This document shows positions 21,012 to 32,014 of a DNA stretch of 64,000 nucleotides, piece by piece. The first letter of the stretch is position 1. Every line of letters begins with the position of its first letter. Location of the stretch: contig JAKCPI010013796.1 in assembly GCA_023213315.1 (NCBI GenBank), forward strand, positions 1-64,000, given 5' to 3'. This DNA is from Euborellia annulipes (Eukaryota > Arthropoda > Insecta > Dermaptera > Anisolabididae). A program made the position numbers and the translations under genes. The notes under the pieces were generated by a model. It searched no databases. It had not been told where the DNA came from and saw only the letters and a list, made by a program, of their open reading frames with translations.

Positions 21012-21048
21012 TTCGATATATTTCGGGGGTTAGCCCATCATCAGGAGT
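21012..21048 (-). ncRNA. Hammerhead-ribozyme-like motif (left arm, family E)
   Basis: Mirror of 21,319-21,356. Confidence 0.5.
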
Positions 21049-21318
21049 CTAAGAAAACTGATTATATATTGGAAAAATAGTTTTACAAGTAAGAATTTTT
21101 AAAAAAAAATTTTTTTTAACTGTATGTGGTGGGGGAAAGTAGGGGAAGAGGGGGAAGTTGTTCTAAGGATTAATATTTTCTATTGAGATTTGAGCTGGCT
21201 GAAAGGGATCTATACTTCTTCCCCTACATTCCCCCCACCACATACATTAAAAAAAAAATTTTTTTTTAAAATTCTTACTTGTAAAACTATTTTTCCAATA
21301 TGTAATCAGTTTTCTTAG

Positions 21319-21356
21319 ACTCCTGATGATGGGCTAACCCCCGAAATATATCGAAT
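21319..21356 (+). ncRNA. Hammerhead-ribozyme-like motif (right arm, family E)
   Basis: Core CTGATGA at 21,323-21,329, unpaired T, stem II GGG/CCC, GAAA at 21,343-21,346, stem III ATATAT, C17 at 21,352. Stem I has only two pairs next to the core (TC/GA), so it is weaker than families B-D. Confidence 0.5.
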
Positions 21357-21599
21357 TCAAAACTCAATTTTGTTTTATTTCTTTTTGTGAAACCTACCTC
21401 GTATCTTAGTTTTATTATTATATTAAAATGTTTCACCTAGAACCAACACCGAACTCCTTAAAAGTTATGAGATAAAAGTGGATAATTCTACATTTTTGAG
21501 TTTGTATTCTATCCCTTATAGCGTATAATAATTTCGTAAATGACACCCTTAATTAAAAAAATTAAAAATTTGAAATGTCACTAACCTACTTATAGTATA

Positions 21600-22430
21600 A
21601 AAATAAGTGCTAGTGCAGTGGCAGCTTCATAGAAAAGATCCCAGTATGGCCAGAGGGCTGCACTCTTTTTGAACAGGCCAGTCTGAGGCATCTGGCAAGA
21701 TCGTCTGAGCAAGACCGGGGCTCCTCAAGAAAAATAAAAAAAAAAAACTCATTCTCCGTGTTTATTGAATAAAATGAAAACATTCACATTCACTGAATAT
21801 ATATGTGTATTAATTTCAAAAACAAAACAAAAACAAATAAATAAACAAATTTCTATATTCTATACAAATCTAGACAGACGGCAGTTCGGAAAAACGGGCG
21901 ACGCGACGGCCATGTGTATATTTCATAGCTACTTTCGACCCCCCATATCTCAAAAACTATTAGACCTACACACTTGAAATTTTGCATGCCTAATAAGACC
22001 CACTAGAACACCTAGAATCCCAAATTTCATGAATAAATCTATTATAGTTCTTGAGTTATTAAGCTCTGAAAAGTGCCATTTTTAACACTGACTGACTGAC
22101 TGACATATCAAAAACCTAAAGTACTTCCGCTGATCCTAGAATGCTGAAATTTGGCATACTGGTAGAGTTTGGGCTACAATTAAAGGAAAAAATCGAAAAA
22201 GTGAAACTTTCCCTTTTTCAGGACCTAAAATGAAGGGGTGAAATTTATTATAGGCTTAATTAACATATAGTGAAAATACAATCAAGCTAGAATTCTGAAA
22301 TTTGGCATACTGGTAAAGCTTGGAACATTAATAAAGGAGAAAATTGAAAAACCGAAACTTTCCCTTCTTCGGGGTCCGAAATGAAGGGGTGAAATTTATG
22401 AAAAACCGACCGGGTTTTTAACAGATATTT
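21600..22430. repeat. Unclassified repeat region with two related ~115-bp units
   Basis: CTGAAATTTGGCATACTGGT followed by an A-rich stretch and AAATGAAGGGGTGAAATTTA occurs twice (about 22,141-22,255 and 22,291-22,405), preceded by CTGACTGACTGACTGAC. No coding frame is supported. A run of unrelated sequence at 21,610-21,730 (GTGGCAGCTTCATAG..GAGGGCTGC) could be a SINE but lacks clear pol III boxes. Confidence 0.5.
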
Positions 22431-22639
22431 TATGAGAAATATTTAATCATTATTAATATAAATGTTTAAATGTGATTATTTAGATAAATTAAAGGATAAA
22501 ACTTTTCAAAAATTAATGATATCTGACCAAAAACATAAATGTGAAAAAGGGGCCAAGTTCGGTACAAACGGCTTCGCCGACAAAAGAGTTGGGATCTAAG
22601 CGGGTGCCAAGTTCCATAGCAGTTGCTTAAATCATAGCT

Positions 22640-23862
22640 ATGCGAAGCATGGGGAAAGTATTGTAATCGGTCTCGCGGCAAGCGCGACTTCAAAGGGTCC
22701 TCAGGTAAAGACTACGGAACCCATGGACTCAATTAAAGTCACAAATTGTAGTATTCAATTAGGTTGAATTTTAGCACGTGACGGTTTTGCCAAAAATTAC
22801 ATGGGGTCTCGTCGAGAGGCCAAAAAGTGCGATTTTTTCATTTAGTGCGTGCGGATGGATGTATGATGGATGTATGGATGGTGGATGGATGGATGGATGT
22901 TATCGTTTTTTTGGCCCACGATTTTTTCCACACCGTTGCACCGATTGAAATGAAATTGAAAACCTACCATTAGTTTAACAAAATGAAGCGCTGATTAGTT
23001 TTTGGTACATATCGGCCCACAAACATTAGTACTTTATTTCAGTACTTTTTTAGTTTTTTCTAAATATCTTGAAAATGACTTAACCAATTTTGATGAAATT
23101 TAATATCCTAATTAAGTACCTTGGGGACCACAAAAAAGGTTAAATAAAGTTTTTAGTAAAATTATATTTTAAAGTACTTTACTCTAGAGTAAGATAGTAC
23201 TTTTTATTTTAAATTCTTTAAAATTTATTCATTTGATCGTTTTAATATAGCTCATTTAACCTTGCTTAAGTAAGAATGGATAGGCTTCTCTCTGTGAAAT
23301 GCTAAAAATTTGGGAGGAAATTTTATAAGTAACCATAGCAACTGCGTTGTTTTCTTATCCGTTACCTTTGCTGAAGACATAGAGGAATCGAGTTAAAATC
23401 AAAAATAGCGATTGATTCTCATCTAGTACTTGAGGAATAACCATTCTATATTGGATTTTTGACATCAAGTTTGAGTTGTTTGCCATAAAAGAATTTAGTC
23501 TTTTTGATTTTAAGTCGATTCTTCCACGTTTTCAGTAGAGGTTGCCATTAATAGTCAAAACATCAAAAATGGAATGCAATAAGGTTATTCCTCTAGTATT
23601 AGATAAGAATCGATCGTTATTTTTGATTTTAAGTCGATTCCTCCATGTCTTCAGCAATGGTTACCAATAATAACCGAAATGTCAAAAATCGAATGTAGAA
23701 TGGTTATTCCTCGACTGTTAAATGAGAATCGATCATTATTTTTGAATTAAAGTCAACATGAACTGCAAATTGCAAGTGATATCTGATTAATAATAAAGGA
23801 ATAAACATATTAATATTTCAAATGAATTTGGATAAAGTTTAGCAACGATCCGTTGCAGTTTA
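22640..23862 (+). mobile_element. ATGCGAAGCAT-family element, long copy
   Basis: Begins with the small palindrome ATGCGAAGCAT, then GGTCTCGCGGCAAGCGCGAC and AAGGGTCCTCAGGTAAAGAC, and a GGAT/GGATGTAT microsatellite (22,850-22,900). It ends in ~120-bp tandem units (23,380-23,760) and the hairpin GCAACG-ATC-CGTTGC. A short copy without the tandem units is at 34,961-35,557. Terminal palindrome plus 3' hairpin suggests a rolling-circle (Helitron-type) element, but this is not proven. Confidence 0.6.
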
Positions 23863-24254
23863 TTTTTGTTAATGTAAATATATCTTTGTTTCTTTATATG
23901 TATAAAATTTGTTAAAATAAAAGCTTCTCATTGCAACTTTTCGCCTTTTATTTGAACAAAATTAACGCAGCTTATCTTAAATCCTTAAGTGAACATCGCG
24001 GTTGTGAAAGAAATAAAAATTAATTCCAGAGACCTATCATCCATTGAATCTTTTGCCTGTGACCATCACTTGCCAGTTGATCCAACCCCACTTCAAAATT
24101 TAAATTTACGGCTTAAAATCAAATAACCCCCAGCAGTTGACGCCCAGTCACCCGATACAACTATAAATAAATAAATAAATAAATTTGATATCTGAAGTAT
24201 TTTTAAAGATACAAGGTACAGAACGTGTCCGATTCGTACTTGGCCAGGCTTTAT

Positions 24255-24291
<37 letters not shown>

Positions 24292-24816
24292 AAAATATAC
24301 AATATCCTATTTCATTTGTCTCTCTTTCTGTATTTTTAGTGGTTTATTAAAAATGCAGATGAGAAATTAGGTAGCCGCCTGGCTAGATTGTTTCTGTCCT
24401 GCATCCTGACTCCAATTTCAATTTATAATTTAAACGCCGAGTGGCCCTTTAATGAGTGAGTCATCGTTTTCTGAACAAATAACCCCCTAAAACACACCCC
24501 TTCCGAACTCTCCTCTCAACCAATGATTAATTAATGAACGATCGTTTCATCCATGAATTTATCATTATTTTGATAAATGATTATTTATTCGCAATTAAGC
24601 TTTTTGTCTTAACATGCTTAGTTACTTTAGATGAACCTTGTCCATGTTTTAAGGTTATAATTATTATATCATGCGGCCTGTTGAACACAATACCTATTGA
24701 TAATGAAAGCAGAGTGATTGGAGAGGAAGGAATTCATGAATTAGAATTAATTGAAGTTTTGAGAAAACAAAAACGCATCTTTGTCATCAATTATAGGCTT
24801 CAACTTAGAGCGAATT
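23863..24816. other. No convincing gene; poly-T and an unassigned frame
   Basis: A T-run of about 34 bases lies at 24,257-24,290. A 94-codon plus-strand frame (24,534-24,818) has no recognised domain and ends in the left arm of the next palindrome, so it is not called. Confidence 0.5.
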
Positions 24817-24973
24817 AAAGATAAGAGTAAATAAATATTATATTTAATATTGATTTACTATGAGTTAAGGATTCTAGGTCACTTATTTCACATTAAATGT
24901 GAAATAAGTGACCTAGAATCCCTAACTCATAGTAAATCAATATTAAATATAATATTTATTTACTCTTATCTTT
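24817..24973. repeat. Near-perfect 157-bp palindrome
   Basis: Arms of about 75 bp share TAAGAGTAAATAAATATTAT, TTGATTTACTATGAGTTA and GATTCTAGGTCACTTATTTC, with one or two mismatches and a tiny centre (ACATTAAATGT). Followed by GATGTTTCACCTTGCACCAA, similar to the right flanks of families B and E, so it is probably a reduced Penelope-like palindrome without a ribozyme. Confidence 0.75.
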
Positions 24974-25104
24974 ATTAAAGATGTTTCACCTTGCACCAAC
25001 ACCACAATCTCTACTAATTATTAGTGCGAATTGTTTAAGTATTTCGGGACGTTCAATTTTTCAATTTTTTCAAGTCTTCTAATTTCAAAATTATAATAGT
25101 TAAT

Positions 25105-25460
25105 AAGATTGGGTAATTTTTTTGGAGATGGATTGATAAGTGAATTAAGTGGATATCGATGAAGCAGTCCAAAAAATATTAAGATAATTTACACTATCTT
25201 TTTATTCATAAAACCGACGTTTCGGAGGCTATTCCCAGAGTAACCACAATATCCTAAGAATATTCTAAGGATATTCTAAGGACATTTATATCTTCTTAGA
25301 ATATTCTGAGGATATTGTGTGTTACCTGTGGTCCCCCTCCTTCAAAACCCTGAAGAGGGGAGGAATAGCCTGTCAAACGTCGGTTTTTAGCGAATAAAAG
25401 ATAGTGTAAATTCCCTCTTCTTCATTTTGGACTGCCTCCATCGATATCCACTTATAATAG
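25105..25460. mobile_element. Penelope-like palindromic repeat, family D, damaged copy
   Basis: Left arm CACTTA-type flank, TGGATATCGATGAAGCAGTC and ACCGACGTTTCGGAGGCTAT; right arm CCCTGAAGAGGGGAGGAATA and CAAACGTCGG. The middle is replaced by a ~97-bp palindromic MITE (25,234-25,331). GAAA of the ribozyme core has become CAAA, and stem II is mutated, so the hammerhead is dead. Confidence 0.7.
25234..25331. mobile_element. ~96-bp palindromic MITE (AGGTAACCACAATATCC), copy 1
   Basis: Arms GTAACCACAATATCCTAAGA / inverse meet at ACATTTA. The ends are slightly eroded (CCCAGAG / CTGTGG). Copies 2 and 3 are at 31,502-31,597 and 34,314-34,409. Confidence 0.75.
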
Positions 25461-25800
25461 TTAATTTTAGTATATTTGAGATCAGACGGTCCTAGAGAAT
25501 TGAAAAAATATATTTTATTTGAAATATCTCAAACAAAAAAAAAAAAAAAAATTGTCGAAAAACGAAAAAATGGCAAGGCTAGTATATATAAGCCTGTAAA
25601 ATTTCTGATTTTGACAAAAAATTTGAAATATCCAAATTATAGAAATTTTAGTATATTTGAGATCAGACGATCCTAGAGAATTGAAAAAATATATTTTATT
25701 TGCAATATCGAAAAAATAGCTCAGGAAATTTCTTTTTCACAAAAAATTTAAAATATCCAAATTATAGAAATTTTAGTATTTTTTGGAATCCAGACTGAAA
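25461..25800 (+). repeat. ~180-bp tandem repeat, about two units
   Basis: TTTTAGTATATTTGAGATCA then CCTAGAGAATTGAAAAAATA recurs 180 bp apart (25,467 and 25,647), with a third partial start at 25,767. AT-rich and non-coding. Confidence 0.7.
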
Positions 25801-25804
25801 TTTA

Positions 25805-26006
25805 CATTTCATTTTGATATTCAACCTAGTTTTTAAGCTAGGGCGTACACAAAATTTGGTATTGTACGACCGCCAGCCGAAATAGCCATGGTTTTGCTCA
25901 TTTTTTTTCAAAATCTTAGTTTCAGCCGTTTTTGAGATGTTTTGAAAAAAAGAAGTAAAAAACATTACTTTTTTCATGCACGATCACAATACTTGACCAT
26001 ACCTTG
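25805..26006 (-). mobile_element. CATACAGGG-family right-end fragment
   Basis: Diverged match to GCCATGGTTTTGCTCA, TTTCAGCCGTTTTTGAGAT and TGCACGATCACAATACTTGA followed by CCATACC. Confidence 0.65.
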
Positions 26007-26480
26007 TTGTAACATTCAGTAAAGTAATAATTTCCAGTCTCCGGCCTTTCGTTCTTTAATTATTCCATTTAATAGAGTTAAAAGTAAACTAAGCGTATAA
26101 AGGTCCCTCGGCTGTGGTTTGGTTTTGCCTCGGATTCTTTGGGGTTCTATGGAACCTTCGCCCTCTACTTCATTCTTGTTTAGTGGCCTGTCTTTTCTAA
26201 CCAACATCCGATTGCCTCTTGAAACATCAAAAGAACATCAACCTTTGACAATATAATTCAATTTGAATTTATAATAGATTGTATAATTAAAATAAAATAC
26301 AAACTCAGTGTATATTCTGTTATAATAAACATCTACTGTAGGTATATGTATTAACATATATGAGGTAGGTATATACGTAAATAAAAAAGAGAGAAAACGA
26401 GATAAAAAAAGCTAGATAGAATATGTATAACAAGATTAAAAGAATAATTTAGATATAGAAAATAATAAGTTTGAATTATA
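26007..26480. other. No gene recognised
   Basis: Single-copy-looking AT-rich DNA. Confidence 0.45.
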
Positions 26481-27172
26481 CAGGGTGGGGCATAAAGATC
26501 TACCACATTTTGAAGAGGTATAAAAAATGAAAAAATTTAACTAGAAAAAAACTGAATATATTTTTTGAAAAGAACATAAAATAATTTTTTTTAAATGTGT
26601 TTTAAACATTATCAGACAAAAAAAAGGGGGGGGGGGGGGTCAAAAATGAAAATTCTAGCCCTTTCGACCAAACTCAACCAAATTTTGTATACATATTCTG
26701 TGGAGCCCCAAAAAGGCTAGAAATCCAAAAACTAACCACCCAAAATGGAGGGGGGGTCAAAAATGAAAATTCTAGTCCTTTTGACCCAACTCAATTAAAT
26801 TTTGTATACATATTTTGGGGACCCCTATAAGGCTAGAAATGCAAAAATTAACTAAATTTTGTATACATAGTTTGGTCGAAAGGGCTAGAATTTTGACCCT
26901 CCCTCCCATTTTGGGTGGTTAGTTTTTTTGCATTTCTAGCCTTCTCTCGAGGCTCCACAGAATATGTATTACAAAATTTGGTTGAGTTTGGTCGAAAGGG
27001 CTAGAATTTCATTTTTGACCCCCCCTCTTTTTTTGTCTGATATAATGTTTAAAACACATTAAAAAAAAAATTATTTTATGTTCTTTTCAAAAATATATTC
27101 AGTTTTTTCTAGTTAAATTTTTTCATTTTTTATACCTCTTCAAAATGTGGTAGATCTTTATGCCGCACCCTG
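26481..27172. mobile_element. Foldback with CAGGGTG..GGCATAAAG ends and TA duplication
   Basis: Termini CAGGGTGGGGCATAAAGATC and the inverse GATCTTTATGCCGCACCCTG are flanked by TA on each side (26,479-26,480 and 27,173-27,174). Arms of about 150 bp pair, and the centre holds three units related to the ~118-bp unit of the CATACAGGG family (TCAACCAAATTTTGTATACA). TA flanks suggest a Tc1/mariner-type or pogo-type non-autonomous element. Confidence 0.75.
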
Positions 27173-27593
27173 TATTAACACCTTCAAAAGTGATAGTCTA
27201 TCAATGTTTTATTTTACTTTACCATATAGAGTAAAAAAAGATCCCAGATTAAAATCCCTCCAATAAAGTCATAAACCGAGTTCAAAATTTTAACACTATT
27301 TTTAATTTTGTGGAAAATGAATACTTGTAGTAAATAACTTGTCTAAGATCACTAGATTGAACCAATATGCCATTTGGTTAACAAATATATTTTTAATTAT
27401 TGATTAAGTAATCAACCACATGTTTTGTTTTGATTCATCCACGGTATTCATTTTTATTAAACCACCTGTTAATAATAAGTTTAATTAAATAACCTATCAA
27501 AATATTTTTCCCAAAATCGAGATCTATAGTTATTTAACCCAAACATATTGAAACAAATTATTGTTAATTTTTTATTTTACTTAAAATAAATAT

Positions 27594-28011
27594 TAGGTTG
27601 TTTCAAAAGTTGTGTCCGTTTTAATGTCATGTGTTTTTGTAGCTCCATATCTCAATAAATATTTATTCTACTGTGTCGTGGTATAAACTGATCGATAGAG
27701 AATTTTGTACTCTATACATTGATGCTGTTCATTTTTTTCCAAATTTTAATTTTTTGCCTCTTTTCAGGTTATTACTATAACTTTCACCGGTGAACCTTCG
27801 CCAGTCAGGACCAGGCAAAAACGGCCTTCGTCGACTTCATCGATCCCGAGCACCCAATTTTTATGCCGACGGAATTATAGACTTGTGTTACGTTGGCAAA
27901 AGTGCACTGATTCAAATGGCCCTTATTTCGATTAAATTGAATAAGTATTCACTGAGATATTACAGTTTAAAGTAGACTCATAAAAACGGACAAAACTTTT
28001 GAAACAACCTT
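27594..28011 (+). mobile_element. mariner deletion derivative (~0.42 kb)
   Basis: Terminal repeats AGGTTGTTTCAAAAGTTGTG and inverse CAAAACTTTTGAAACAACCT sit in a TA-rich context. The middle still resembles a transposase C-terminus: NFYADGIIDL in one frame and RWQKCTDSNGPYFD in another, the expected mariner ending FYADGI..RWQKC. The catalytic DDD region is deleted and the remnant is frameshifted. Confidence 0.75.
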
Positions 28012-28261
28012 ATACCTAACATATTACAAATATTTACTCCCCAAAAACAATAGTAAAACGTTTATTAATACTTCAAGCGTTTCGGGAGAAAAATAAGGAA
28101 GTATATTTATTAGTAAGTATTTGTCGAAAAGATAAGTTGGTTAAAAATGACCCGGAGAACCAGCCCACAATACCTCTCAAATTCTTTACGAAGAAAATGA
28201 CCTGACCAAGTCCATTTTGTGCATACATAAGCAGATATATTTAAAGAGCCCAAATTAGCAT
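28012..28261. other. Half of a hammerhead-like motif; otherwise nothing
   Basis: AAGCGTTTCGGGAGAAA at about 28,075 is the inverse of a TCTCCCGAAACGC 3' half-motif. No CTGANGA partner follows, so no ribozyme is called. Confidence 0.45.
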
Positions 28262-28604
28262 TTGTTTAATGAAAAATCATTTTAAAAAAAATGAAAATCT
28301 AGACTATTTTGATCAAACTCGCCCAAATTTGGTGTACATAATCAGTGGGACCACAGAAGTCTAAACATGCATAAACTAACCGCCTAAAATTGGGGGGGAG
28401 GGGTCAAAAAATGAAAATCTAGGCCCTTGTACCAAACTCAACCAACTTTTGTATACATAATCAGTGGGACCCAGGAGTTTAAAAATGTAAAAACTAACCC
28501 CCTCCCCTACATGATTATAAATAATTTTATTAAATATTAAATATAAGTGAGGGGCCAGGTTGTATGGTAAAGTCAAGTGGATGGCCACATCAGAACACGT
28601 CAGC
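28262..28604 (+). mobile_element. CATACAGGG-family element, 5'-truncated copy 5
   Basis: Two ~118-bp units (AATCAGTGGGACC, AACTAACCGCC) and the standard end TTGTATGGTAAAGTCAAGTG with CACATCAGAACACGTC. Confidence 0.7.
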
Positions 28605-28875
28605 TTATTTTTTTAAGTAGACATGTTCTGATAGATTTTTCTCAAAATCATGAAGAAATGTTTTGCAAATTTTTTACTTAATCAAAATCTTTTGAACCGT
28701 TTTTTGAGATAAATATATAAATATTTTATTAACACATTTGTGAATAATAGCATTAATTTAAATAAAATCTACCAGATGAGACTTTGACAGATCGATTTCT
28801 TTAGCCAAAAACTCCCTTATCTGTGATTTTTCATTAAAATTGTTAGAACTGTTTTTCGGAAAATGATTCTATTTA
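28605..28875. other. No feature recognised
   Basis: AT-rich single-copy-looking DNA. Confidence 0.45.
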
Positions 28876-29020
28876 TCTATATAATAAAAATGAATTTCTG
28901 TTTCTTTGTAAGCGCAGATCTCTCAAATGCCTGGACCGATTTGGCTAATTTTTTTTTAAATGTTCGTAATAGTCCAATTCAGGTTAATACGTAAAAAAAA
29001 ATTGGAAAAGTTGCCCGGAA
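28876..29020 (+). repeat. Helentron-type 5' leader-like fragment
   Basis: TCTATATAATAAAAATGAAT, then CTGTTTCTTTG and CTGGACCGATTTGGCTAATT, follow the order of the 5' leaders of insect Helentron-type rolling-circle elements as I remember them. It is a short fragment, and the call rests on this word order only. Confidence 0.45.
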
Positions 29021-29330
29021 AATTGGAAAATTCAGGAAAAACTAAAAAAAATTCAGGTTAGCCAACATAGCTTGCCAAACAATAAAAGAACTAAACTAGC
29101 CAAACTAAACAAGTGTTGGCGGCCCTGTTTCTACCCACATTGGAATAGTTGAATTGGAAGAATTAGGAAAAATAATACTGCAACAGTCTTAGCAAGCTAT
29201 TATATATCTAAGACATTAAACCAATTTAATGATAAAATTCAAGATATTAGAATTGGTGTATTCAGTGGGCAAGCCTAGTTCTAGCTAGGCCGTTATTTTT
29301 GAAGATAATAATAGCAAAAAAAATATATTT

Positions 29331-30510
29331 TTACTTTACCATACAGGGTATGGTCAGTATTGTAATCGTGCATGAAAAAAGTGTTTTTTTTCCTTCTTTT
29401 TTTCGAAATATCTCAAAAACGGCTGAAACTATTTTGATTAAAAAAATTGAGCGAAACCATGGCATTTCGGTCTACAAAAAAGCCCTAATAAGTGAACATC
29501 GAAAAAATTATATTTTTCGAGATAATAATTGTTTTGTCAAAATGTCTGTTAGTTAGTCTGTCTAGTTAGTCTGTGCGTTACCAAATTTTTGTGGACGAGC
29601 TAGCTCAAAAACTAGTGTGAATATCGAAACCAAATTTCACACGTAGTTTTGGTCCATTGAGATTAAGAGCTGATTAGATTTTGGTGCATATCGACCCAAA
29701 ATTAAGGGGGTGGAGGGGGGTTAAAAATTAAAAATCTAGGCCATTTGAGCAAACTCAACCAAATTTTGTATACATAATCAGTGGGACCCCAGAAGTCTAA
29801 AAATGCAAAAACTAACCGCCCAAAATGGGGGGGGAGGGTCAAAAAATGAAAATCTAGGCTCTTGTACCAAACTCAACCAAATTTTGTATACATAATCAGT
29901 GGGACCCCAGAAGTCTAAAAATGCAAAAACTAACCGCCCAAAATGGGGGGGGGGTGTAGGGTCAAAAAATGAAAATCTAGGCCCTTGTACCAAACTCAAC
30001 CAAATTTTGTATACATAATCAGTGGGCCCCCAGAAGTCTAAAAATGCAAAAACTAACCGCCCAAAATGGGGGGGGAGGGTCAAAAAATGAAAATCTAGGC
30101 TCTTGTACCAAACTCAACCAAATTTTGTATACATAATCAGTGGGCCCCCAGAAGTCTAAAAATGCAAAAACTAACCGCCCAAAATGGGGGGGGGGGGTCA
30201 AAAAATGAAAATCTAGGCTCTTGTACCAAACTCAACCAAATTTTGTATACATAATCAGTGGGCCCCCAGAAGTCTAAAAATGCAAAAACTAACCGCCCAA
30301 AATGGGGGGGGAGGGTCAAAAAATGAAAATCTAGGCTCTTGTACCAAACTCAACCAAATTTTGTATACATAATCAGTGGGCCCCCAGAAGTCTAAAAATG
30401 CAAAAACTAACCCCCCTCCCCTACATGATTATAAATAATTTTATTAAATATTAAATATAAGTGAGGGGCCAGGTTGTATGGTAAAGTCAAGTGGATGGCC
30501 ACATCAGCTT
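29331..30510 (+). mobile_element. CATACAGGG-family element, copy 6, expanded
   Basis: The longest copy. Head ACCATACAGGGTATGGTCAG (29,339), conserved body to about 29,740, then six tandem ~118-bp units (29,775-30,410). Each unit has CAGAAGTCTAAAAATGCAAA, a run of 8-14 G, and ACTCAACCAAATTTTGTATA. The tail is TTGTATGGTAAAGTCAAGTG. Minus-strand frames encoding repeated FAFLDFWGPTDYVYKIWLSL arise from the tandem units and are not a gene. Confidence 0.8.
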
Positions 30511-31067
30511 GTTGTTATTAAATCCGAAAGCTGGAAGGTAATTTGAACACACATATACATAAACAATAGCGCTACCTTTCATGTCGATTTAGAGTCAATT
30601 CATTGTGAACTTAGCTTTAATAGAGGCAAATGCCAATCAGTAGCAGAATTTGATTACAAAACACCAGTAGCAAACTTTTCTTAGTAATAAAAATATATAA
30701 TAGTGAAGTAAGATAAAAGGCCTTTGAAAAACTTTAAAATAAGTTAAGAAAAAAAAAAGTTAATTTTAGTCTGCTACTAAAGCTACACAAAAGTTTTAAT
30801 GATTTTCAAGTTTGCAAAAGATTCTTTCAAAGCGAAAGAAATCAAATTATAAAAAAAAAAAAAAAAAAATGCAAATTCTTTACTTTGATGCTATTAGTGT
30901 CTATATTTATTCGTCTATTAATGAAAATATATCTCTTAATGAATCATTAAAATATAAGGAGGAAAAACAAATTAGTTATTTAAATTTTCAAACTTTAACC
31001 TATATAATCATATTTTTAATAAATTATCAGGGGTCTTTAAAGTAAAAAAAATAGTTTTTGATAGTCA
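30511..31067. other. No gene recognised
   Basis: AT-rich DNA with a poly-A run near 30,851-30,869. Confidence 0.45.
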
Positions 31068-31292
31068 AGAAAGATGTTTCGAGTTGAAACCACTTGAATT
31101 ACATTTTAATGAGATAAACTCATTGTGAAACACAACGTTTCTAGAGTCATTTTCAAGTGCAGATTGAATTCTTAAGATAGACTTCAGTCTGATCTTGATA
31201 CTGACTCCAGCAATAGGTAATTGAAATGTTGTGTTTCTAATGAGTTTATCTCATTAAAATGTGTGTAATCCCTAAATGGTTTTAACCGAAAC
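31068..31292. mobile_element. Penelope-like foldback, small
   Basis: AAAGATGTTTCGAGTTGAAAC and ATTTTAATGAGATAAACTCATT return inverted at 31,235-31,292. The minus strand of the left arm has GCAC, TTGAAAA, GAAA, ACGT, T, GTGT, a degenerate hammerhead with only a two-pair stem II. Confidence 0.55.
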
Positions 31293-31351
31293 ATCTTTCC
31301 TGATAAACAACCGAGGGGTGAACCGCGACCTAATATGCTGTACACCTACTT

Positions 31352-31640
31352 CCACTTGTACTTCCAAATATTTCCAAGTAATTCCAAATATTTCCAAGTA
31401 ATTCCAAATATTTCCAAGTAATTCCAAATATTTCCAAATACTTCCAAATATTTCCAAATACTTCCAAATATTTCCAAATACCTCCAAATATTTCCAAGTA
31501 TCCCAGGTAACCACAATATCCTCAGAATATTCTAAGGATATTCTAAGGACATTTAAATCTTCTTAGAATATTCTGAGGATATTGTGTGTTACCTGGGATG
31601 TACACAAATATTTCCAAGTACTTCCAAATACTTCCAAAGA
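31352..31640. repeat. Minisatellite of ~10/20-bp units, split by a MITE
   Basis: Units TTCCAAATAT/TTCCAAGTAA/CTTCCAAATA run from 31,352 to 31,501 and resume at 31,604-31,640 after the 96-bp MITE. Read in reverse it gives a repeated KYLE-type frame, which is not a gene. Confidence 0.8.
31502..31597. mobile_element. ~96-bp palindromic MITE, copy 2
   Basis: CCCAGGTAACCACAATATCC to the inverse GGATATTGTGTGTTACCTGG+G. AT flanks on both sides fit a 2-bp target duplication. Inserted in the minisatellite. Confidence 0.8.
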
Positions 31641-32014
31641 GGTGTATACCTACTTCCAATCGCGGATCACCCCTCGTAAACAACTTAAGCACCGAAGCAT
31701 CAAATCTTCAGTTTATGATAAGCCCAAGAGACTAAAATAATTGAAATCCACTGTAGGATTAAAACTGAGTTTGTTTTTGTTGTTTTACTTAAAAAAAAAT
31801 ATTTTTGTTCAATTGATACTATATTTTTAACCGACTTCAAAAAAAGGAGGAGGTTCTCTATTCGACTGATATTTTTTTTTTTTTTTTTTTTTTTTTGTGC
31901 CTATGTTACCTCATATCTCCGCCAATTGTGAACCGATTTTGAAAAAAAAATTTGCATTGGGTCCAGTCTACGTTCCGATTGGTCCCATTTTTTTTGTAGG
32001 TATTAGACCTTTTT

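Larger units (their letters stand above)
20945..21425. mobile_element. Penelope-like palindromic repeat, family E
   Basis: Arms 20,960-21,130 and about 21,235-21,425 are inverted copies (GATACGAGGTAGGTTTCAC, ACAAAATTGAGTTTTGAATT). The middle is G/C-asymmetric (GGGGAAGAGGGGGAAG and its partial inverse). Right flank ATGTTTCACCTAGAACC is shared with 1697 and, in part, 24,981. Confidence 0.75.

Noticed and set aside
24534..24818. 94-codon plus-strand frame
   Set aside because: No domain recognised, AT-driven composition, and it ends inside a palindrome arm.
29778..30319. Three overlapping minus-strand frames encoding repeated FWGPTDYVYKIWLSL peptides
   Set aside because: They arise from the ~118-bp tandem units of a non-coding element, are interrupted by G-run length changes and have no domain.
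31272..31514. 80-codon KYLE-repeat frame on the minus strand
   Set aside because: Direct translation of the TTCCAAATAT minisatellite.
29950..31640. CRISPR-like array (regular repeats)
   Set aside because: The ~118-bp units and the ~10/20-bp minisatellite are contiguous tandem repeats without variable spacers, in a eukaryotic TE context.
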